Assembly: GCA_003427395.1 (NCBI GenBank)
Contig: BFEA01000013.1
Span: 6,098,041 to 6,145,642, forward strand
Direction of reading: 5' to 3'
DNA: 47,602 nt
Source: Chara braunii
Lineage: Eukaryota; Streptophyta; Charophyceae; Charales; Characeae
Positions 1-10,583 of the stretch are shown here, one piece after another. A program made the position numbers and the translations under genes. The notes under the pieces were generated by a model, which saw only the letters and a program-made list of their open reading frames with translations, made no database searches and had not been told where the DNA came from. The number at the start of each line of letters is the position of its first letter. Position 1 is the stretch's first letter.

Positions 1-864
1 TACGATGAGGTACTGTGTAATATCCAACATCATGCGACCCTCGATGATCTCGCGGGTCACATTTCGACACTCAAGTGTCGGCTGACACACGCCTTGAGGA
101 GTTAATCTCTTGACGGTAGACAACCGCCAAGACGGTTGATCACCACACCCTCTTCTGCATCCTGCGGAGAGTGGGTGGTACACAGATTCCGACCTTTGGT
201 GGCGGTCAACTCTCGTGGCCTTGGAGCAAGCTCCATCATCTAGGGCCTGGAGAGAACTTAAGGGGTTTGACTTTGACGACTGCCACGGACTACAACGTCC
301 AACTATAATAATTATAAGAAGATTTAGGTAAAAGGAGATCTCCCTTTTCTCTCAATGCAAAACTTTTTTAATCACTACCCACGGCCTCAATGGGTCGTGC
401 GGGCACAAGAAACATGATAAAAGAGTTATGAGATAGGAGACGATCACTCTCACAAACACGGGGTCAACTTTAACCGTTCTCTGCAATCACACCCCTTTGC
501 CTTATCCATATAAAACCCCAACCTCTATCCAACCTTCCAAAATAAACACTCATTCCTTTTTAAATGGTCATTCAATAAAGTTCGGATAAAAACCCAAAAG
601 AAACATTTCAATCCATAAGGGCTTAAGCCTTTAGATTGAGTAGCGGGAATGAATTAGAGTTGAGTCGGAAACCGACCTGCTATCAAAGGATAACAGAAGA
701 TGATCCTTGCAGGATCAGCTTGAAGCTAGTCAAGCCTTGAATCAATCTGAATAAAGATGACCTGCAATGCAGCACATGTCAGTACCCAAGCCATGCTTGA
801 GTGATTGTGAAATAATCCTACCTTCCTAATTGGTCTCTGATATTTGTATAAAAATACCAGGAAT

Positions 865-903
865 TTCGACAGTACATCCCCTTAATGAGGGCAGACTGTC
901 GAA
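865..903. repeat. Hairpin with 9-bp perfect stem
   Basis: TTCGACAGT at 865-873 is exactly complementary to ACTGTCGAA at 895-903. The 21-nt loop contains CCCC...GAGGG, a weak inner inverted pair like the CCCTA...TAGGG core of the array at 1468-2060. It looks like an outlying member of that hairpin family. Confidence 0.6.
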
Positions 904-944
904 TTATCAAGTTCCAAAAATATCCTAACTCCTCTAGGATACAG

Positions 945-1057
945 GAAATTTTCGGCAGCGCTTCCCGTAGGAAAAGTGCCTTCGCAGAATTCCTATGAGT
1001 CTAGAAATGACAAACTCTTTCAGATTTATAGAAATTTCGGCAGCGCTTCCCGTAGGA
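945..1057. repeat. Direct duplication of a 27-29-bp motif
   Basis: The motif GCAGCGCTTCCCGTAGGAA, preceded by GAAATTT(T)CG, occurs at 945-973 and again at 1031-1057. Apart from one extra T in the first copy the two are identical. The start-to-start distance is about 86 bp. No coding meaning is apparent. Confidence 0.7.
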
Positions 1058-1467
1058 ATAAGAGGTTGCCAAGATTTATACAGAGTTGAATACAGAAGGA
1101 CAAAGAAAAGTTATACTCGGGACTAACTTTTGATACTTGCTTGATAGTTAGGTTTGAAGATAGTTTACACGATCCCTTTTCACAAGATGGTATCGTGAGC
1201 TACCGTCAATTCTAACTTCAAGTAAGGTCAGTCCTATCTCTATCCGAAGCTCTCCCTCCCATCATCCATCTCATCTACCTATGGCTTCAGCACTTGGCGA
1301 GCATCTAAGCATCTAACCTATCGAAAGACGCCCTAGAGTGAGAGCCCATAAACATGCATTAACAAACATCTTTCACAATCCCACATCAGTTTGACCCAAG
1401 CAGTTCGTTACATCTCTCAGTTCCTTTCCCTTTTAAGTCCCAATTTCCTATGGCATATGGTTAGACT

Positions 1468-2060
1468 CACCCTAATTAAAGGGTATGCCTGACCTGCCTA
1501 AATAACAAATTAGATACGCACGTCTGGACTGCCCTAACCCTAGGGTGTGCCCAACATAACATGAACAGTATACGTAAAGCATACGATCGGACCGCCCTAA
1601 CCCTAGGGTACGTCTGACTTCTGCCTAAGTGACAACATGAAGCATAGGACTGGGCTGCCCTAACCCTACGGTGTGCCCTGTCTGCCTTAAACAAATTCAC
1701 ATATGGCATAACGTTAGACCATCCCTACCCAGGGGTAGGCCTAATTTGCTTGAACGTAAGCATAAACGACAAGAAGTTGGACCGCTCTAACCTTATGGTA
1801 CATCCAACTTACAGCACATTAACGACAAAGGCATATCACTAGGCCGCCCTAACCCTATGGTACGCCTAGTTAGCCATAACAGTTTAAGTTACACAAGGTA
1901 ATGTGATCAGGCTGCCCTAACCCTAGGGTGTGCTGACCTGCCTGAACAAGTATAAACGTCGGAACGTTGGACCGCCCTAACCCTAGGGTACGTCCGACCC
2001 AGATTTAACGACAAAGGCTTATGACTAGGCCGCCCTAACCCTAGGGTACGCCAAGTTAAC
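1468..2060. repeat. Tandem hairpin array, ~63-bp monomers in ~190-bp higher-order units
   Basis: The core CGCCCTAACCCTAGGGTAC and close variants start near 1468, 1530, 1593, 1656, 1721, 1783, 1845, 1913, 1973 and 2031, a spacing of about 58-68 bp. Every third copy is most alike: cores at 1593, 1783 and 1973 are exactly 190 bp apart and share GGAC-type left arms; 1656, 1845 and 2031 are 189 and 186 bp apart. Most cores sit between complementary arms whose sequence differs between copies: AAGTTGGA/TCCAACTT (1774-1781/1803-1810), ACTAGGC/GCCTAGT (1838-1844/1864-1870), GTTGGAC/GTCCGAC with one G-T pair (1966-1972/1992-1998), TCGGAC/GTCTGA with one G-T pair (1587-1592/1612-1617). The minus strand can be read as a repeating peptide YPRVRAV, but this follows from the repeat. 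I read the array as satellite-like DNA of unknown function. Confidence 0.85.
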
Positions 2061-2239
2061 CATACACCAATCAATATGATACGAATACTTGCACAAACTT
2101 TAAGTTCTTCCTTCTCTTGTTAGCCAGTCGATCAGACCTTTCCAGCAATTGGAACTTCCGATCCTGCCTCACGTTTAGAACGGAAAATAAAAACAGATTT
2201 ATACCAACTCTTTGCTCCTTAGTGTTATTACAAGCATAC

Positions 2240-2710
2240 AACTGAACCGCCCTAACCCTAGGGTACATTCAGTTTGCCCAGTTACCTTCTTTTTATTCTT
2301 CATCTATTTCGTTTTCTTTCTTTGCTCTACCTGACCTATTGACTGGCTTTTCCTACCAGGGTGCGCGACCAGTCAGAAGTACAAGTTCAGTAATATATAT
2401 ATCAGATTTTATACTTTGGTTGGCTAATTAGTTCATAGCTTCTGGCTAACGCGCCCTAACCCTAGGGTACGTTTAGTCTTATGCCTTTGGCCCCCTCAAA
2501 AGAAGACACGCACCTCAAACTCATTAAAAGAAACACCAGAAATATGAGCCTTCCCTACCCAGGGTGCCCATCCTCCTGTTCAGAAACCTAAAAAAAACAG
2601 CGACTGATCCATCCTACCAGGGTAGGACAGCCATAAAAGGGTCATTCACACAGCCCAACAAAGATCAATGAAACATAGCACTGAGCCCACATCCACCCGG
2701 AGGGGCTCAG
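2240..2710. repeat. Dispersed hairpins of the same family
   Basis: Members continue at irregular spacing. AACTGAA/TTCAGTT (2240-2246/2268-2274) encloses the full core. TGACTGG/CCAGTCA (2340-2346/2369-2375) encloses a variant core TCCTACCAGGGTG. A core copy at 2452-2470 has the imperfect arms CTAAC/GTTTAG. TCCTACC/GGTAGGA (2612-2618/2621-2627) is almost loopless. CTGAGCCC/GGGCTCAG (2681-2688/2703-2710) has a divergent loop. Arms differ in sequence between copies but remain complementary. Confidence 0.7.
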
Positions 2711-5450
2711 CCTTGGGTTGACCCGGTCAAAGCACATGCAAAACGCCTTCATCCCGCCTTCCCCCTTTTTCCCTTTTCTTACTTCAAACAAACAAAGTAT
2801 TTGACTCTCACACAAAAGTCTTTCCTTTTAGTTTGCATTGATTTGAGAAAAAAAGTACAAACTAATAAAGTCAGAAATATATGGTCTTTATCACCATCTC
2901 AGTCTAAACAGGGAAATAACTTTTAGGGGAATACAGGGTCGTATGAGTAAGCGAGATTATAGCTGAGTGTTCCCTGCCTCCAGAACCCCGCCTGGGCTCC
3001 GGCAGAGCTCCCGCAATCAGTGGGTGGACCTCCCACAAAGTCTTGTTGCGGACCTACGGGTTGCAATCCCGCTTGCCGCCTTCCTCTCGTTACCTCCGAT
3101 TAGACTTAGAGTAAGAAGGGCAGAAGGAGGGGTTTTAGATGCTCGAGATAGAAAAATGGGACAACTCAACTCGCAGAAGAGGGCCTTGAAATCTTCAATC
3201 TCCTGAGGGCCCCGCAATGGTGGTCAATTATGCAGTGAAGATTATCAGATCATGGTCAGAACACGAAGTACCATCCCCCATACGATCCTCCTAGTCGCAA
3301 CAATACCCGGTGTATAGAACCTGGTCACTCCTTCAACTCGTTGTATCATTATCTCAGACCGAACTGCTACGACACGGTCTAAAAGGTCCGTATTCAAATA
3401 GAGGAAGCCCCTGTATTTTATTCGAAATTGGTGCAAACCTCCTCAAACTCAGCCTGTCTACACAGCAATCGTATGTAGTAGGAGGGCACAGTAAATGCAC
3501 TTCAAGGCTTAATAACGAAGGAATAGAAACACAGCGAAGCACGGCATGCGTGCTTGGCAAGTACACAATGTCCACAACAGTCAGCAGTCACATGCAGCGG
3601 CTAGACACCACAGCAAGTGTAGTAACGCAGTAAGCGCACACTCGGACCAGCAACAACTTAGTAATCTCTACACTCCGCGAAACTTAGCTGATTCAGCAAT
3701 CTGTAAGTTCATCATACTTAGCGAACAATAACTTAGTGAGCAGTCGTTTAGCAAGCAACAACTCCTCTAATCCGTGCGAGGCGGGAGTCCCTCGTTGTTG
3801 AAGACAACAACAATACCTTACCGCAAAAGGCATAGTTATAGTCGTGAGTGCACAGCCAAACCGACTCTTAACAACAAAAAGTACAATAACACCATGAGCC
3901 TCGACAGCGGCAATCCTTGAAGAAAGAACAACAATTATTGAACAAAGAGCAACAGCCACCCTCAACACCGATAGATGTGGGAGTGGTTGAGTCTACCGCG
4001 AACAGCACTGGGAATAGCGCCCGGCCAGGCAATGAGAGTAATCACACACGCGAGCCCCGTGCTTGAAAACTATGGTTCCAAAGGATGTGATCACTATGAC
4101 ACACCAGATTCCCCGCCTACACAAATAGCTGGAGTCTGATTTGCCAATGACACTAACCAGTCAGTTCACTTCACCCGCTGAGAAGGGCCCCGCACTTCCC
4201 ACTCTCGATTATCTTGCATCGTCTATTCCTAGTGATAAGTTCTTCCCTTTTTTCCAGTAATTGCGTGTGCACCATCGCCCGCCCGCTATAGTGGCAAAAC
4301 GATGATCCAATCCGACGCTGAAACACGGGCAAATACGCACAGCCCGTCCGCTGCTGCACCCTCCTACCGTCGAAACCATCTGCTGTCCTCCTTTCCTGTC
4401 TTCACCAGCCCCCTTCACACCTCCTATTTCTGATGTAACTGGAGTTACTGAACCTGACCACATGAGCGGCCAGGTACATTCAACATTGGAAAGATGCATT
4501 GCTTCATATTCCGTGCTTCCACTCACCTCTGACCGGGTACGTAGCGTGACTCCCCCTCTCTCTCTCTCCCTCTCTCTCTCTCATACGCATGTTCGCAGCA
4601 CTTGCGTCCACTCCTGCGATGGCTCATGCCCATTCACTCGCATACTACAATGACCTATCAGATAGGAAGGACGAATCTTCTCTTTGGAGCACGGCTAAAT
4701 ACAACGCCCAATGAAGGTAATACCCGCGACTATGCAGAGCAGGGATTTTAGTATGACGAACAATCATAAGAATCTGCCAGCGGGCAGTGCCTGGATCTTG
4801 ATGACGAGCAACACATGGATTTCAGCGCCGACTACAAGTAGCAGTACAGTCACCATGATGATGATACGGGCTTGAGTAGCACTTACATGTCGATCGCAAC
4901 CTCGGCCATCATGAATTGCAGTCACTCCTACTATAGAGACACACGATAACGGGTGGGAGGACGAGCACTACGAGGGATCAGCACAACGAATACCACCAAG
5001 CCTCGAGGAAGACGATGAGCACCATGGCAAGTGGGGAGTACCATGAGGAGCAGAATCATGACCACGACGAACGAGTATGTGAAATGTGAATGAAGTTTTC
5101 GCTAGAACATGGGACAACGCATCGTCAAATTCCTCCTACGGCCCACTACGGCCTAGCACTACGTGGCTTCATTCTTCAAGGAAGATAAGCCATATCCCTC
5201 CTTCTCTCTCTCACACTCTCCCCTTCTGCAATTGAATGCATCTGGCCATCAGTGCAGCCAGGTTCAACAAATCGAGAACTTGAACCTGAATACACTCACA
5301 ATATGCACGGGGCAGCTAAGTCAAGGTGAGTAACCGTCGATCGGGATGAACAACGCACTGACCACCAGGTAAGTATCCAACCCGCTGCTCTCCTCATGGT
5401 ACTTCCGTCCATAGAATGAACAAAATTTCGAATAAATCTTTCGCCAGCAA
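2711..5450. other. No recognisable gene
   Basis: Open frames here are short (at most about 107 codons), overlap on both strands, and have no motif or protein-like composition that I recognise. Content includes a pyrimidine-rich stretch at 2750-2830, the (CT)n tract at 4553-4582, and loose AAC-rich repeats around 3640-3770. I see no LTR ends, TIRs or RNA genes. Confidence 0.5.
4553..4582. repeat. (CT)n microsatellite
   Basis: An almost uninterrupted CT dinucleotide run with one CCC interruption. It is a simple-sequence repeat without coding context. Confidence 0.85.
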
Positions 5451-7824
5451 GCGGTCAGATACAAACCTTAACATTTTCTGCAGTGGGCGCAACCCCTCTT
5501 GCTCGTGCTGCCATTTTTGCCCCTCGCCGCACCGATCTGACTCCATAGATCGATTCTCGAGGTCCCAAAACCCTGGAATCGGATCTTAGATCATTTGATT
5601 CTATAAAGAATCGAGTGAAAAATTGGAATCCCGCCTTTTGCCACAGCTGCGTTCCCGCCACCTTCGCGTATCCCGTTTTTTTACGAACTCCTACTCTACT
5701 AACTTTCCTCATAATCTAACTACATATTTGGGGTCGCCCACCCCGAAAACCCCCACTTTACTTCTTGTTTCGCCTAATTCCTCCAAGAATCGAGCTAAAT
5801 CACTAACTTCCTCCTCGCCATATCCAACTTCGTACCGTCGCTGCGCACGTTCGTCTTTTGTCTTCATATGTCCCTGGCGCGGATCCGCGCCCAAGTTCAC
5901 TCCACTCCCTTGCCCCTTCCTTTAGTCCTCTGCTCTAACTCTAGTTTTTCATCTCCTTATCTCTCTCCTCCAGCTCTTCACCTCTCCTTCACTTACCTTT
6001 TTCCTCGTTATGCCCGCCCCACAATCCTCTTCTTAGTTACTTGCTTCCCCGACATCGGCCTCCCCTTCGCAACGTTCGCTCTCCTAGCTGCGCGATCGCG
6101 CTGCTCAACAACCCCCGCCATTTCCGAGGGAAACTTTGGAGGAACCCACTACTAGACGGTTCAATTAGTCTTTCGTCTGCATACCCGAGCCCGACGAGCG
6201 CTTTGCACAATAGCATCACAGCAAGCCTTTACCTTAGCGCCTATGATACCGGTCAGTGCCAATCCTACTTCACAGCGCGCAGTCACACCATTGTGCGCTA
6301 AGCTGTCCTACGACTATAGCTACCCTGCGGGAAACTTCAGAGGGGACCAACTATTGACTGTTCGATCTAGTCTTTCGCCTCTATACCCAAGTACGATGTG
6401 TACGCCAATATCGCTGCGAGCCTCCTCTTGAGCGCCTCTGATACCTCTCTGCGCAGGCATGGTTCGTACAACACTGCTGTGCCTTTCAGATGGGACAAAG
6501 CCCTGGTCGCCCGGAGCAATAGCGATTTGGTACTTTGCTGGTCTGATGGCGCCGGACGCGCGGCCTATGCTCGGCCGTTGTGAAGAGTAGAAGGGCGCGG
6601 GCCCCACAAAACCTTGCAGCGTGATCCCAAGTGGAGCAGGTCCCGCTGTAGATCTTGGTGGTAGTAGCAAAACTCAGATAGGAACTCTGAAGACCGAAGT
6701 GGGGAAGGGTTTTATGTGACATTCATGCGTTCAACTGTGGCCGTTAACAAAATGGGCACATAAATTATGCATCCGGGACTTCGGCAAAATCTGTGTGACG
6801 AGTCTTGTTCCTCACGGGCCCCGACGGGCATGCTCCGACTCAGTTCCTACTACAGATCGTGGTTGGCGGACGCCGCACCTACAGAGAGGCGCCCAATGCT
6901 CAACTTTTCTTCCGTCCAGCGGGCCAGTCACCCATTGGCTGGCATGCACGTTGACTTTTTCGGTCCGCGTTTCAACAATTCATGGGTGTATCAATCGAGC
7001 TACGCCTGCCGGTCCCCGCACATAACCCCGATGCCGACATTGGTGCCGCGTCTCTGAATCGGGACCAGCAACTAGATTAAAGTGATAAAAATAACAGTAA
7101 AAATGGAAATACAACCGTGCTTTTGGGGAAGGGAGACCGTAGGTGCCCCTTTTCAGTTCCTTCGACTGGGCCCACGAATGGGCCAGCAACAAAAACCGGG
7201 CTGAGCCCTCAAACCCTAGACATCTTCAGCCTCTCCAATGTTCCATCACTGCTGGCCGTTACCCTTGATCCCCGTACCTTCGCTTTGAAAATCCAGTACC
7301 ATAACCAATAGTGCTAGTGCCCAAGGATGAGACGGACTACTACAAAATTCAATATAAACTCTTGCTGCACAGCACGCGGTGCTACCAAAATACCCCAAGG
7401 CCACTTCTTCGCCTACGGACCAAACTCACGACTGTCGACCTATGGCGCCCGCTGCTCATAGAGTTTGGACCCGTCCATGAATGTCAACCTCCCGCGTCCA
7501 CCGCATGGAGGTCCTTGCTCGCGTTCTATTCTGTCTCGTATGCTTCAATCGCTGCCCAATAGTAACATTATTGTCTAATGACTTCTTCCATATGAGCGCA
7601 CAGGCACCATGGTCACTTCAACATAAAGAAAACCCTTCCTAGTTTTTAATCAAAAATCAAAATTTTGCCGGCGGAAATGCCGACTCAATAACATCAAAAT
7701 AAAAATCATCACGCGCACCTCAAAACTGCGCGCTCACACACTCTCTACTTCCAGTCAACCATTCAGTCAGTGTGAACAAAATGCAACCGCAACTCGCGCA
7801 GTCTACTCAAATTTCGAACAAAAC
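5451..7824. other. No recognisable gene; contains a diverged 201-bp duplication
   Basis: Short overlapping frames on both strands, with none recognisable as a protein. Part of the stretch (6130-6520) is a degenerate tandem duplication listed separately. The left breakpoint of the minus-strand retroelement lies at the right end of this region, where integrase similarity stops near 7825-7850. Confidence 0.45.
6130..6520. repeat. Diverged tandem duplication, period ~201 bp
   Basis: A segment beginning GAAACTT at 6130 is followed 201 bp later (6331) by a diverged copy. Shared landmarks in the same order are GAAACTT, an ACTA.T/GAC.GTTC block, TAGTCTTTCG, CATACCC or TATACCC, and AGCGCCT.TGATACC. 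The minus-strand readings of both copies keep LGY..ERL...S..L.FP-like residues. That is consistent with a once-coding repeat, but it is not enough to call a gene. Confidence 0.55.
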
Positions 7825-8451
7825 TTATTTTCTGTCACTTGCAAAAAACAGGGCGGATACCCTTGTAAGGATATTCGCACCGACAACGTCTTTATTCACG
7901 AATTCTGTTTCATTATCAACTATAAATCTTCTGATAAATGGGTGTCTCAGGTAAAAGTCCTCGATTCAATCTGCTACTGCCGGTCCAATTTTTTTCTTAA
8001 GGGCTACCGCCTCCACAAACCCACTGAGATTATCTCTAGCGTCAAGTATGTATCTGTATCTTTTCGTGGATACAGGCATGATTACGAGGTTGAGATGAAC
8101 CAGGTGCCCTGGTCCTAGCATTCGCTTGGGTCTCAGGGGCTCAAAGACTTGAGTCGTACTCCGCTCTCGACATATCAAGCAGGTCTGGCAGTACGTGGCA
8201 ATCGTACTCCCTATTCCCGGCCAAAAGTAGAGTGGCGCTATTTTGGCCAGGGTTCCTTTTGAGGAGCGATGTCCCCCTGCCAACCCATCATGCATTGCCT
8301 GAATTATGTCAACTTGCTTTGACCGTCCACACACGACTCTTCTAGGCATTAGGCCTTCCTCTTTTCTGAACAGGTGCCCATTTCTTAGTACGTATTTATC
8401 GGTTTCCTCTCTGACCTTGAGGTTGACCTCCTGAGACTCCTTGTTTTCCAC
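7825..8451 (-). pseudogene. Ty3/gypsy integrase, broken and truncated
   Basis: Integrase would join retroelement cDNA to the host chromosome. The N-terminal zinc-binding set is visible: His54 and His61, then Cys88 and Cys91 (CQTC), counting from the Met at 8451. The first catalytic Asp lies in a conserved HLDL-type motif, but here it reads HLNL (Asn121), as compared with HLDL in the plus-strand element at 33232-33243. A TGA at 7968-7966 interrupts the frame where the relative has Trp (VADW). The frame then continues through the second acidic motif (VDNETEF) and ends at TAA 7827-7825, with the glutamate region absent. It lies downstream of RT in a shifted frame. Loss of the third acidic residue region and the Asp-to-Asn change make it non-functional as it stands. 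Confidence 0.85.
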
Positions 8452-8557
8452 AAGTAATAGACCGATCTCCTTGAAGATGCTAGCTTACGATTGGATAAGG
8501 GAGAATTCCTTCTGATCTCGACGATCCTCTTGTCCTTTGCACTTGGTTTACCAAGTA

Positions 8558-10576
8558 CTACTGCCGCTTCTGTTCCCATGACTCAACCAAGCTCATAACA
8601 GCCTCTCGCCCCCCTTCTACAACCATTGCCATCAGTTCTTCCTGAGGCCCCACAATGTCGCCCCATGAGTCTTTCTTTTCCTTGTGGCCGGTTCTTGTAA
8701 CGGCCCCTTCCTTTAGTTTTGCCACCACTGTGGGAGACTCTGTCTCTAAGGTCTTAATCAACAATTCCTTAAACGTGCAAGCAGGTTCTATCATGTCGTT
8801 CTCTACCGCAAGAGGCCCTCCCTCGCAGTCAAGGAACGCATCGATAGGTTCTGCGTCCTCTACTCCGTCCGGTTTAATGCACACCCTGCTCAAGCCATCG
8901 GCCCTGTTCCTAAGACCGGCTATGCGCTCGATCTTATAGTCAAACTGCCACATGAACCCCACCCATCTTCCCACGATGGGGTCTAAAGGCTTGTAATTCT
9001 TTAGAGCCCCTGCGACGTTTGTCGGATCTATTCTCAAGATGAACCTCCTCCGAAAGAGGTAGGCTTGGAAGGTCTTAAGGCAGTGGAGAACGGTCAGCAC
9101 TTCTTTTTTGAATTGAGAGTAGCGACGCTTGGCTGAGTTCAGCGTCCTACTCTCGAACCTGATTAACCGTTCCCTTTCATCTTCGCCTCTTTGGATCAAA
9201 ACTCCTCCCACAACTAATGATCCCCTATCGGTCTCAAGCACAAATGGACGCCCTAGCTCAACGTTAAAACATCGAGCGGCAAGGGTGACTTGTTCAGATG
9301 TCAATATATCTTTCAAGGTCTGGACAGCGCCTTCTCGTTCCTCCGTCCAATTGAGTGTGCCCTCTTCGCGGATCATGGCCCGAATGGGTTCGGCTATCTT
9401 TGCGAATCCTTTGATGAAAATCCTCCAAAACCCTACAATCTCTAGAAAGACCCTCACCTCCGCTGCGGTTCGCAGGGGCGTTGGCCATTGGGAGATTTTG
9501 TCAGTTTTGGTCGGATCAAGCTTCCTTCCATATGACCCACAGCGAAATCCTATGATGGTTACTTCCGACACTACCAGGATGCTCTTGGGGCCACTGGCAG
9601 TGATGTTATATTCCAAGAATTTGTGGAGAAGCTCTTTGATATCCTGCAACTGGTCCCACACAAATTTTCGTATCCCTGGTTGGATTTCCGTTTCATCCTT
9701 GTCTCGTGCGTCTTTGATCAAATTGTCGTCAATGTACGGTTCATATTTTGCGGGGAACATATCTCCCGCAACTGCGAGCATCCTTCTTTGTGCTTCTGGT
9801 ACAATATTGGTGAAGCCCATAGGCTTCACTTGCATTTGTAAGTGACCTACCGGGATATACATAACCGTGCAGGGTCTATCCCGGGCATCGAGCGGGAGCT
9901 GATCGTATCCAGAATAGAGGTCTACCAATGAGTAAATGCATCGTCCGACGTGAGATTCTGCCATCAGGTCTGCTTGAGGCAATGATCCCGCATCCCGGAT
10001 GGTGATAACATTTAATTTATGCAGGTCCTGGATCCACCTAAGCGACTTGTTAGGTTTCCGGAACACAAACCATCTATTCGCGTATGGTGATGCAGTGGGT
10101 TCTGACACGAAGTCCATCTGTGCTCTAAGCAGTTCTGTTACTTCCCCTGCTACTCCAAAGTTGTAGGCAGGCCCCTTGTCATTCCAACATTCGTGCTCGA
10201 CTGTGTGGATCCTGACCGGAGATATCAGTTTCGCATCTAATCGTCCCTTCTGATGGTCGTCGAATGCAAAAGCCAGGTGGAATTCTTGGCATGTCTCCTT
10301 GATCAAGCTTGTCCCTTGTTCTGTCAGGAATCCCTCCACCCCTATCTTCATGGTCTCTACTACTTCGTTTGGTATTCGATGCCCCTCTGTTGCCATTCTT
10401 TCTCTAATCACCCGGAGCACTTCCTCCTCCATTTCCATGGCTTCTTCCTTTGTTGTTTCTAGCAGGACTGAGATAGGCTTGGCCTTCTTCCCTACTGGCT
10501 TGTACTTGCGAATGTTTCCTTCTGGGATCTTTCTCCTAAAAATGAACAGCCAGAATTGCCCGAGGTGCTTCGGCAA
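8558..10576 (-). CDS. Reverse transcriptase-RNase H polyprotein segment
   Basis: An uninterrupted 672-residue frame. RT spans about residues 165-350: fingers with NRWFVFRKPN, motif A as SLVDLYSGYDQ (216-226, Asp219), motif B as PMGFTNIVPEAQ (252-263), and catalytic motif C YIDD (281-284). After a connection segment, an RNase H domain runs from about 445 to 562 with ETDRGS (Asp450), the glutamate in KKEVL (491), and the terminal Asp in NRADGLSR (Asp560). The Asp expected in the third RNase H motif appears as RIDPTN. The C-terminal 100 residues are an acidic, unrecognised spacer before integrase. The Met used is simply the first in frame, because the natural product would be a gag-pol polyprotein cleaved by the upstream protease. 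Integrase follows in another frame, so a frameshift lies between 8558 and 8451. Confidence 0.93.
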   Translation of the reverse strand: MPKHLGQFWLFIFRRKIPEGNIRKYKPVGKKAKPISVLLETTKEEAMEMEEEVLRVIRERMATEGHRIPNEVVETMKIGVEGFLTEQGTSLIKETCQEFHLAFAFDDHQKGRLDAKLISPVRIHTVEHECWNDKGPAYNFGVAGEVTELLRAQMDFVSEPTASPYANRWFVFRKPNKSLRWIQDLHKLNVITIRDAGSLPQADLMAESHVGRCIYSLVDLYSGYDQLPLDARDRPCTVMYIPVGHLQMQVKPMGFTNIVPEAQRRMLAVAGDMFPAKYEPYIDDNLIKDARDKDETEIQPGIRKFVWDQLQDIKELLHKFLEYNITASGPKSILVVSEVTIIGFRCGSYGRKLDPTKTDKISQWPTPLRTAAEVRVFLEIVGFWRIFIKGFAKIAEPIRAMIREEGTLNWTEEREGAVQTLKDILTSEQVTLAARCFNVELGRPFVLETDRGSLVVGGVLIQRGEDERERLIRFESRTLNSAKRRYSQFKKEVLTVLHCLKTFQAYLFRRRFILRIDPTNVAGALKNYKPLDPIVGRWVGFMWQFDYKIERIAGLRNRADGLSRVCIKPDGVEDAEPIDAFLDCEGGPLAVENDMIEPACTFKELLIKTLETESPTVVAKLKEGAVTRTGHKEKKDSWGDIVGPQEELMAMVVEGGREAVMSLVESWEQKRQ

Positions 10577-10583
10577 TCCGATG

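Larger units (their letters stand above)
1..1467. other. Gene-free AT-rich region
   Basis: No open frame here looks like a protein, and I see no RNA gene. The stretch holds the isolated hairpin at 865-903, the duplicated motif at 945-1057, and another short inverted pair near 376-397 (ACCCA...TGGGT). These resemble, in general form, the hairpins that become dense from 1468 onward, so this may be the edge of the same repeat-rich domain. Confidence 0.5.

Noticed and set aside
1476-1709. Minus-strand ORF with repeated YPRVRAV/HPRVRAV peptides
   Set aside because: The peptide is a direct translation of the tandem core repeat, and the frame shifts between monomers because spacing is not a multiple of three throughout.
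1468-2060. CRISPR array or telomere-like tract
   Set aside because: The constant parts are hairpin cores inside variable complementary arms, with unequal spacing and a 190-bp higher-order period. CCCTAACCC occurs once per unit and not as a continuous telomere repeat. The context is eukaryotic.
5455-5925. Overlapping ORFs of 85 and 100 codons
   Set aside because: No recognisable motif, opposite strands overlapping, and no neighbouring gene to give context.
9129-9845. 238-codon plus-strand ORF
   Set aside because: It lies opposite the reverse transcriptase/RNase H frame, which has clear catalytic motifs; this is its antisense shadow. The same applies to 10690-11412, opposite the protease.
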